From assembly GCA_027623615.1 (NCBI GenBank), contig JAQBVH010000276.1, forward strand, positions 1 through 5,409: DNA of 5,409 nt, in the 5' to 3' direction. This document shows, piece after piece, positions 1 to 5,409 of the stretch. The stretch is from Planctomycetota bacterium. GTDB lineage: Bacteria > Planctomycetota > UBA1135 > GCA-002686595. The translations under genes were made by a program, and so were the position numbers. The notes beneath the pieces are model-generated. The model was not told where the DNA came from. It saw only the letters and a program-made list of their open reading frames with translations, and searched no databases. Numbering within the stretch: position 1 is the stretch's first letter; the number at the start of each line of letters is the position of its first letter.

Positions 1-2424
1 ACCGAGTCCTCGTCGAGACCTGCGTGCTCGGGCAGGTCGTCGATCAGGTTCACGAAGCCGGGCGTCGAGCCGTCGGTCCAGGTGTAGGTCCCCTCGGCGC
101 CGTGGTCGGACAGGCCGATCCAGAAGGACTCGGCGCCAGAGAAGGTCTGCACCAGCCAGTCGTTCTCGGCCAGGTCGTCGACCTGGACCAGGTCCCCGCC
201 GAGGACCTGCGCATCACGCTGCGCGTCCTCGACCGTCGCACCCCAGCCGGCCGGGTTCGAGTCGGAGCGACCGAAGTAGCGGGTGTCCGAGAGGCGGTAC
301 CAGTGAGCGTTCGCCGGGTTGAACACCCAGGGGAAGCGCTCGCGAACGGTGATCAAGCCGTTCGCCAGGTTCTGAGCCGCCGGCACGCAGAGGTCGCCGC
401 GCAGCTTGCCTGCGTCGCCGACGAGGTGAATCGCAGCGACTTCGTCGGGGGTGAGCGCACGACCGTACAGGGCCAGCTCGTCGATCGCCCCACGGAAGCG
501 GCGACCACCGTCGAAGTGCCAGAAGCCGAGGTTGATCGGACGGTCGTTGGTGAGGAGGTCACCGGAGGCCGGCGTCTGCCCCACCAGGATGCCGTCCAGA
601 TAGGCGCGCAGCTCGACGCCGTCGAACACCCCGGCCACATGGTGCCAGGTGTCGTCGGTGACGCTCGGCAGCGTGACCGCGGCCGGTCCGCCGGTCAGGA
701 ACGCGCCGAACTCGAGCGCGCCCGTGGTGCCCACGCCCTGGAAGTACCAGCCAGTGTCGTCGGGCAGCCCGTGGGATTTGTCGACCACGAGGAAGGCGTC
801 GTCGCTGACGCCGTCCTGCACCGAGGAGGCGCGCATCCAGAACTCGACGGTCAGCGCAGTGGTCGGGTCGAGGGTCGGGTCGTCGGAGATCGAGACCTCA
901 TCGAGGTCGTCGTCGAGGACGACGGCCCGGCCGACCTGCCAATCCCCGAACGAGGTGGAAGCCGAAGGCACCCCGTCGTGTCCGTTCAGCAGGTCCCCCA
1001 GGCCACCCTCCATCGGCCACCAGCCGAGGACGCCCAGGGGCCTCCAGGTGCTGGCTCCGCGGAGCTTGGACTTGCCGCGCGAGCCGCTGTCCCACAGCGC
1101 GACCACCTCGCTCACGTCGAGGGCCCGTCGATAGATGGTCACCTCGTCGAGGGCGCCGCGCAGGAAGCGCGTCCCCGTGCTGCCGTGGAACCCGAAGTTC
1201 AGTGGGTCGATGTTCGCGCTGCGCGCACCGGCGAGGCCGTCGACGCGGCCGCTCTCCACGCCGTTCCAGTAGGCGACCAGCGAGGAGCCGTCGAAGGTGC
1301 CGATCACCTGGTGCCACTCGTTGGTGAGCGGGACCGGGAAGGTCACCTGTGTGATGGCCGGGTCCACGCCCTGGAGCGCGACGCCGAAGGTCCCGAGGGA
1401 CGTGTCCGCGTCGCCCTCGAAGTACCAACCCGACGGCGCACCAGCGTCGTAGCTCTTGTCGAGGATCGTGAAGACCCCGTCCACGTCGGCGCCGTCCTGG
1501 GTGGCCGCGGCGCGCACCCATAACTCGACCGAGAACGCGCTCAGGCCGGCCAGATCGCCGTCGTCAACCACGACAATGCCGTCCCCGTCCACGGCGAAGC
1601 TGAGGGCGCGGTCCACGTACCCGGGTGTGCTCGCGACGGTCCCGAGGAACACACCGTCGCGGTCGCCCCACAGATCACCGGCGTCTCCCTCACCCGGCCA
1701 CCAGGAGACGACGCCGGGCGGCGTCTGCGTGCAGTTGCCGGTGGGCTGGGGGAGCGGTCGGCCACACAACACGAGGGAGAGGTTCTGGTCCGCCGGCGTC
1801 CAGGCGCTCCCAGGCGTCTGTGGGGCGAACGCGCAGAAGGCCAGGCTGCCCGGCCCGAGGTCGCCCGTCTCCCAGAACCAGTCGTCGGTGCCGGTACCCG
1901 TGTCGTTGTAGACCTGGACCCAGTAGGCGCCGGGCTCCAGCAGGATCGGCGCGCTGAGGGTCAGCTTGTACTCGTAGCGCTCCACGCCGAAAAACGTCGT
2001 CCCCGTCGCCGTCCGCACGCGCGGGACGGCGCTCTCCTGGTAGATCACGGCCCCCGGGGACGGCTGCTCCGCCCTCGTGCAGCACGACCGTGAAGCTGTC
2101 CGGCTGGACGGCCCCCGTTGGGAAGTAACCGCCGTAGACCCCGACCTCGCACAGCTCGAAGGTCTCGCTCACGAGAAAGTTCTCTGCGATGGCCTGAGAG
2201 CCGCCACAGACATCGCAGCCGACGTCGGAGAAGAAGCCGTTGTCGTCGTCGTACCCTTGGCTCAGGTATTCGACGCACCCGTCCTCGCAGAACTCCCCGC
2301 CCCCCGCGGAGCGCGCGGGACCGCCAGTACGGCCAGGCCCTATCTGGAACGGGTTCTGGGTGAAGGCAACGGCCGACAGGGCGAGCAGGCTGAGAAACGT
2401 CTTGGGAATCACCACGGCGAGCAA
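1..2424 (-). CDS. Secreted LamG / C-type lectin-like protein, frameshifted, 3' end beyond window
   Basis: Probably an exported carbohydrate-binding or adhesion protein; no enzymatic motif is visible. About 807 residues can be read if one extra base in the run at 2051-2055 is ignored. In order: a signal peptide (K8 followed by a Leu/Ala-rich core, residues ~10-21); a beta-rich N-terminal module to ~residue 220, with C46, C50, C70, C73 and C92; LamG-like module 1 (~238-446, opening SWWPGEG); LamG-like module 2 (~464-670, opening GWWPMEGG); and the start of a C-type lectin-like domain (~706 on, with WIGLSD at 768-773 and EGTYTWTDG at 777-785). Residues 1-124 are in one frame and everything downstream is in another, which is open to the window edge. 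The start is uncertain: TTG at 2424 lies 4 bases after the upstream stop, while GTG codons at 2415 and 2412 give a more typical signal peptide; none has a clear Shine-Dalgarno. It follows the sulfatase gene closely, suggesting one operon. Domain calls are from motif recognition; the ligand is unknown. Confidence 0.85.
415..1713 (-). repeat. Tandem pair of LamG/ConA-like modules within the lectin gene
   Basis: Two modules of about 205 residues each (1713 down to ~1087, and ~1031 down to 415) share the same landmarks in the same order. These are a WWP opening; a VELW or VEFW strand followed by a xRA and QDG stretch; a 'DKS' turn; a GWYFxG strand; a WHxVxGxFDG strand; an AYW or AYL strand; and a closing 'GAxDExxxYxRAL' strand with a helix. 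This is the Laminin_G_3 pattern. The copies have diverged clearly, so this is an old domain duplication and not a recent DNA repeat. A linker of about 18 residues (RGKSKLRGASTW region) separates them. Confidence 0.8.
2051..2055 (-). other. Single-base frame break in a homopolymer
   Basis: The coding strand reads GTC CCC GGG G GCC GTG ATC TAC: a G5 run directly after a C4 run. With four Gs the protein would continue as VPGAVIYQES into a coherent beta-rich sequence and then the LamG modules. As written, the original frame becomes Arg-rich nonsense and stops near 1690. The extra base is inferred from domain continuity across the two frames. A sequencing or assembly indel is the simplest cause; a true inactivating mutation is the alternative. 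Confidence 0.85.
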
Positions 2425-2428
2425 GCGG

Positions 2429-4609
2429 TCAGAAGGGAAGGTTGTCGCGCAGGGCTTGTAGCGCCTGCTCCTGTTCGATCGTCAGTCGCCCGTCGAGCAG
2501 GTTGGTCGTCTCGTCGGGGTCGTTCTGCAAGTCGTAGAACTCCTCCGGCGGCCAGCCATGGGCTGTGTGTAGCTTCCAGCGATCGTCCCGAATGGCCCGC
2601 CGATGGCTGAGGGCAAAGGGCGTCCCCGACGGGAAGATCTCCGAGTACAGGTAGCGCGGAGGAATCGTTGCGCCCCCGATCTCCGTCGCAAGGCTGACGC
2701 CGTCGAAGTAGTCGCTCTCGTAGGGGATCTGCAGCAGGTCGAGGGCGGTGGGCGCGAAGTCCAGGATCGAGAGCCTGTGCGAGCTCACCCCCGGCGTCAC
2801 GCCGTATCCGACCGCATACGCAGGGACCTGCAGCCCCGACTCGTACACGGTCCACTTGCCGCCGACCGGCGCGCTCCTGCCGTTGTCGGCCGTGATGAAC
2901 ATCGTGTAGTTGTTGGCCAACACGGGCCCGAGCAGCCGGCCGATCTCGGTGTCGGCTGCCTCCAGCATGGAGATGTGAATGTCGGCGCACTGATCGATCG
3001 GCGCGAGCTCCAGGGGCGGACAGTGCTTCGGAGCGTGGGGCGCGTGCAGGCTGACCACGATCAGGTCGGTGCCTGCCTGCACCTCGGCGATCGCGTCGTT
3101 GATCGTGTCGGTGGTGACGTAGCCGGTCTTCGGGGCGACGGCGCCGTCGATCACCTTGACCCAGGTGAAGTAGGACCATCCGCCGGACCAGCTCAGGTTC
3201 CCCTCCGTACCCGCGGCGTGGGAATAGCCGCAATCATTGGGGTGGTCGAGGTGGAAGCCGATGCCCATGTGCCACTTGCCGAGGTGGGTCGCCGTTTGGC
3301 CCGCGGCGGTGACACGCGCAGGGAGGAACTTGGGGCTCGGCACCAGCTCGAAGATCCCGTGCTCTCGCACGTTCGACCCCATCCGATTCTCGGGTCGGAA
3401 GGCCCAGCGTCCGGTGGTGATGGCGGCGCGTGCCGCCGAGCACGAGGGCGCCGCCCACGCGACGGGATAGACCCGTCCCGTCGCCGCGATCAGGTCGAGC
3501 ACGGGGGTGGGCGCCTCCGCGACCTGCGGAGGACCGATGTCGTCGAGCACGACGATGACCGGGCCCAGGTCGCCCCCGCCGCCGAAGAGCGGCGCCTGTG
3601 GCGCGACGAGCAACCAACCGCGCTCCTTGGCGAGGCGCACTGCCGCGCCGTGGCCGTAACCCTCGAAGAAGAGGTTGTCGCTCCCACCGGCGCCATGCAG
3701 CGCGATCACGCAGGGCCGGTTGGCGGCGTCATCGGGAAGGGGCGGCGCGTAGAGGCGCACCGCGCGACGTCCGCCTTCGACGGGGACGAGTAGCCACTGA
3801 TCGCCCTCGTGGCGATAGTCGTAGCGCTGCGCCTCGGCAGCGAGCGCGGCCTCGGCCTCGCGCAGGAGCGCCGCGGCACGAACGTCCATCTCGAGGACCT
3901 TGCCAGCGAGCAGACGTTCGAGCATCCCGTGCAGTCGTTGGGCCGTGGAGCGCTCGAGGTCGTACGGACGCGGCGTGTCGTCCAGCGCCTCCTCGATGGC
4001 CTCGAGCCGCGCCGCAGGGTCCTCGGCGAGGGAGACGCCGAGGGTCACGACGTGCCGCTCGCGGTCCTCGACCACGAAGCGTGCGCGGAGTTGATGGTCG
4101 CCGGCTCGGACCTCCGCGAGCGGCAGCGCGAACGTCACGCCCTCGGTCGAATTCAGCGACCGCTCCACCGGTCCGGCGATCACGGCGCCCGCCTTGTCGA
4201 GGAGTTCGACGGCCACGCTCCCTCCCTGCGGTTCAGCGGTAGCCAGGTCGTAGTAGCGCTCGCAAGACACGACCAGCTCTTCGACGCCCGTCGCAGCGAA
4301 GCGCCACGCAGGCCGCACGACGAACGACCGGCACCAGGCCTCGACGCCGTCCGAGGATTTGGCGACCAGCGCCAGGTGCGCCCGGTCCAGGGCCCCCGCC
4401 GCGTCCTTCAGTCGGAGTCCGAAGAAGAGGGTGACGGACTCCTTCAGCGCGGGAAGCGCGCGCAGCTTGTCGTCGACGTCGGCCGCGTCCCAGGCCACCT
4501 CGAGGTCGTGCAGGCGCCGGCCTAGTTCGTAGCGCGCCTCCTGGGCGCGCACGCGAGCAGCGGAGCCGAGGAGCAGACAGCAGCACAGGAGTGAGCGTAG
4601 GGAGAGCAC
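2429..4609 (-). CDS. Exported chimeric protein: truncated alpha/beta-hydrolase fused to type I sulfatase
   Basis: The active part should be a sulfatase hydrolysing sulfate esters outside the cytoplasm. The start is GTG at 4609: an in-frame TAA lies 12 bases upstream, and the GTG start gives a good signal peptide (hydrophobic residues 7-15, likely cleavage after VRA at ~22). Residues 24-~270 are unrecognised. Residues 281-346 resemble the beginning of an esterase or PHB-depolymerase-like hydrolase (HGAGGS at 305-310), but no GxSxG nucleophile follows. From ~347 the sequence is a sulfatase: metal-binding DD at 356-357, formylglycine site C390-S-A-A-R394 followed by TTGR, LGKWHMG at 443-449, His-rich HAPHAPKH at 522-529, TADNG at 573-577, GGK and YES at 583-591, and a typical C-terminus (FYDLQNDPDETTNLL, 691-705). 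The sulfatase half lacks its own signal peptide but has all the main active-site elements. Its substrate cannot be predicted. The fusion may be a real deletion product or an assembly join. The lectin gene follows within a few bases. Confidence 0.85.
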   Translation of the reverse strand: MLSLRSLLCCCLLLGSAARVRAQEARYELGRRLHDLEVAWDAADVDDKLRALPALKESVTLFFGLRLKDAAGALDRAHLALVAKSSDGVEAWCRSFVVRPAWRFAATGVEELVVSCERYYDLATAEPQGGSVAVELLDKAGAVIAGPVERSLNSTEGVTFALPLAEVRAGDHQLRARFVVEDRERHVVTLGVSLAEDPAARLEAIEEALDDTPRPYDLERSTAQRLHGMLERLLAGKVLEMDVRAAALLREAEAALAAEAQRYDYRHEGDQWLLVPVEGGRRAVRLYAPPLPDDAANRPCVIALHGAGGSDNLFFEGYGHGAAVRLAKERGWLLVAPQAPLFGGGGDLGPVIVVLDDIGPPQVAEAPTPVLDLIAATGRVYPVAWAAPSCSAARAAITTGRWAFRPENRMGSNVREHGIFELVPSPKFLPARVTAAGQTATHLGKWHMGIGFHLDHPNDCGYSHAAGTEGNLSWSGGWSYFTWVKVIDGAVAPKTGYVTTDTINDAIAEVQAGTDLIVVSLHAPHAPKHCPPLELAPIDQCADIHISMLEAADTEIGRLLGPVLANNYTMFITADNGRSAPVGGKWTVYESGLQVPAYAVGYGVTPGVSSHRLSILDFAPTALDLLQIPYESDYFDGVSLATEIGGATIPPRYLYSEIFPSGTPFALSHRRAIRDDRWKLHTAHGWPPEEFYDLQNDPDETTNLLDGRLTIEQEQALQALRDNLPF
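3562..3583 (-). other. Probable fusion joint between hydrolase and sulfatase parts
   Basis: This stretch encodes GGGGDLGP (residues 343-350). Before it lies the hydrolase beta-strand VAPQAPLF; after it lies the sulfatase first strand VIVVLDD. The coding DNA is G-rich (GGCGGCGGGGGCGACC), the kind of short low-complexity sequence where a deletion or a false assembly join could occur. The exact breakpoint cannot be fixed without a relative of either parent gene. Confidence 0.5.
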
Positions 4610-4673
4610 GGGGTCAGCTTAGCGTCGAGCGCCGCCGCCTCGCCCCTGGCCTTGCTGGGCCGCGCTGCGCACC
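4610..4673. promoter_or_regulatory. Divergent intergenic spacer, presumed promoters for both directions
   Basis: These 64 bases separate the GTG start of the sulfatase chimera (minus) from the ATG start of the acetyltransferase (plus), so the promoters of both units should lie here or overlap the coding ends. I see no convincing -35/-10 pair, operator palindrome or Shine-Dalgarno sequence. Assigned by position only. Confidence 0.35.
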
Positions 4674-5409
4674 ATGACCGCCATGGGAACCACCGACTAC
4701 GGTCCGCTGCGCGACTCCGACGAGCTCGAGCTCCTCGGCGAGCTGCTCAGCCGGTCCTTCGGCACCACGGGTGAGGCGCAGGTCTCCCGGGACTGGGCGT
4801 CCGAGCACGGGCCCGACGGGCCGCGTGTGCTGCGCGAGGACGGCGTGCTGGCGGCGTGCTTGATCCGCCTCCCCATGGGGCACTTCTTCGGGGGCCGCTC
4901 GGTCTCGACGCTCGGGATCGCCGGCGTCGGCGTGCCCGCGGAGCGGCGCGGAGAGGGACACGCGAAGCGCCTGATGACGGAGTGCCTGCAGGAGGCGCGG
5001 CGGGAGGGGTTCGCCCTGTCCTCCTTGTACGCCTCGACCTTCGGCCTCTACCGGCACCTCGGCTACGAGCGCGCGGGCAACCGCTTCATCGTCAAGGTCG
5101 ACCCGCGCCACCTCGTCGCGCAACCCGCGGACGCGAGCATGCGCCCGCTGGGTCCGGACGACGAGGCGCTCGTGCGCTCGCTCTACGCGGACTACGCCAA
5201 GCTCGGCTCAGGTCTGCTCGACCGCAGTGACGACATCTGGCGCCGCGTCAAGAACCCTGCCCGCAAGCCTGCGAACGGCGCCGTGGTGCTCGAGGAGGGT
5301 CAGGTCACCGGCTACCTGCGCTGGGTCCAGGTCGACAGCCGCACGGGCGAGCAGCCCTTCGACCTCGTCGTCTCGGACCACGCCGCGTCCACACCCGGCG
5401 CCGCGCGAC
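4674..5409 (+). CDS. Eis-like GNAT N-acetyltransferase, 3' end beyond window
   Basis: A cytoplasmic acetyl-CoA-dependent acetyltransferase of the Eis-like (Acetyltransf_9) group; characterised members acetylate amines, including aminoglycosides and protein lysines, but the substrate here is unknown. 245 codons are visible. The first GNAT domain covers residues ~8-142: strand STLGIAGVGV (78-87), acetyl-CoA pyrophosphate-binding loop ERRGEGHA (90-97) with its helix, then LSSLYAST (115-122) and LYRHLGYERAG (125-135). Tyr126 sits where M. tuberculosis Eis has its proposed general-acid tyrosine. A second GNAT-like half begins near residue 153 (MRPLGPDDEALV). Family members are about 400 residues, so roughly 150 residues, including the sterol-carrier-like C-terminal domain, should lie past the edge. 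ATG at 4674 is chosen; an in-frame ATG at 4683 is an equally possible start, and neither has a clear Shine-Dalgarno. It is divergent from the sulfatase gene with no evident functional link. Confidence 0.85.
   Translation, partial: MTAMGTTDYGPLRDSDELELLGELLSRSFGTTGEAQVSRDWASEHGPDGPRVLREDGVLAACLIRLPMGHFFGGRSVSTLGIAGVGVPAERRGEGHAKRLMTECLQEARREGFALSSLYASTFGLYRHLGYERAGNRFIVKVDPRHLVAQPADASMRPLGPDDEALVRSLYADYAKLGSGLLDRSDDIWRRVKNPARKPANGAVVLEEGQVTGYLRWVQVDSRTGEQPFDLVVSDHAASTPGAAR

Noticed and set aside
24..1523. A 499-codon open frame on the plus strand
   Set aside because: It is antisense to the LamG/lectin coding frame. Its product is low-complexity, rich in Val, Arg, Glu and Gly, and has no domain signature. 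Long antisense frames are expected in very GC-rich genes.
2049..2060. Programmed +1 ribosomal frameshifting in the lectin gene
   Set aside because: There is no known +1 signal such as a slow stop codon or rare-codon context, and the upstream frame does not terminate near the site. A homopolymer indel explains it more simply.
2425..2428. Terminator or promoter between the sulfatase and lectin genes
   Set aside because: The gap is too short (about 4 bases) and no stem-loop followed by a T-run is seen on either side.
3233..3617. A separate small minus-strand gene in another frame within the sulfatase gene
   Set aside because: The product is Arg/Pro-rich shadow sequence overlapping the sulfatase region that contains the C-S-A-A-R and LGKWHMG motifs.
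2603..3793. A 396-codon open frame on the plus strand opposite the sulfatase
   Set aside because: The minus-strand frame carries clear sulfatase motifs throughout this interval; the plus-strand product is Arg/Gly/Val-rich with no recognisable motif.
4614..5123. A 169-codon minus-strand open frame
   Set aside because: It is antisense to the acetyltransferase, whose GNAT motifs are unmistakable; the antisense product has no family features.

Overview
The window comes from a very GC-rich bacterial genome or metagenome contig. It holds three genes, two of them running off the window ends. Large secreted proteins with laminin-G-like and C-type-lectin-like modules beside a sulfatase, together with non-ATG starts and no clear Shine-Dalgarno sequences, fit a high-GC Planctomycetota or a similar polysaccharide-degrading lineage. 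This taxonomic guess is an inference; there is no marker gene.

Layout: (1) Positions 1-2424, minus strand: a secreted multidomain protein. It has a signal peptide, a Cys-containing beta-rich N-terminal module, two tandem LamG/concanavalin-A-like modules and the start of a C-type lectin-like domain cut by the left window edge. Its frame is broken by one extra base in a C5/G5 run at 2051-2055; the rest is open to the window edge. (2) Positions 2429-4609, minus strand: a 726-residue exported protein that looks chimeric. Its first ~345 residues are a signal peptide, an unrecognised region and the first part of an alpha/beta-hydrolase (HGAGG oxyanion motif). Then, at a Gly-rich joint, it becomes an essentially complete type I sulfatase. 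(3) Positions 4674-5409, plus strand: an Eis-like GNAT N-acetyltransferase, diverging from gene 2 and truncated by the right edge.

Genes 2 and 1 are on the same strand with only about 4-13 bases between them, so they are probably co-transcribed, sulfatase first and lectin/LamG protein second. A plausible joint role is binding and desulfating a sulfated glycan outside the cytoplasm. Gene 3 is separated by a 64-base divergent spacer and is probably unrelated.

The most notable points are the hydrolase-sulfatase fusion, the single-base frame break in the lectin gene, and the alanine-type sulfatase maturation motif (C-S-A-A-R). I saw no RNA genes, CRISPR arrays, insertion sequences or clear terminators. 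I do not see strong evidence for an entirely new biological system.
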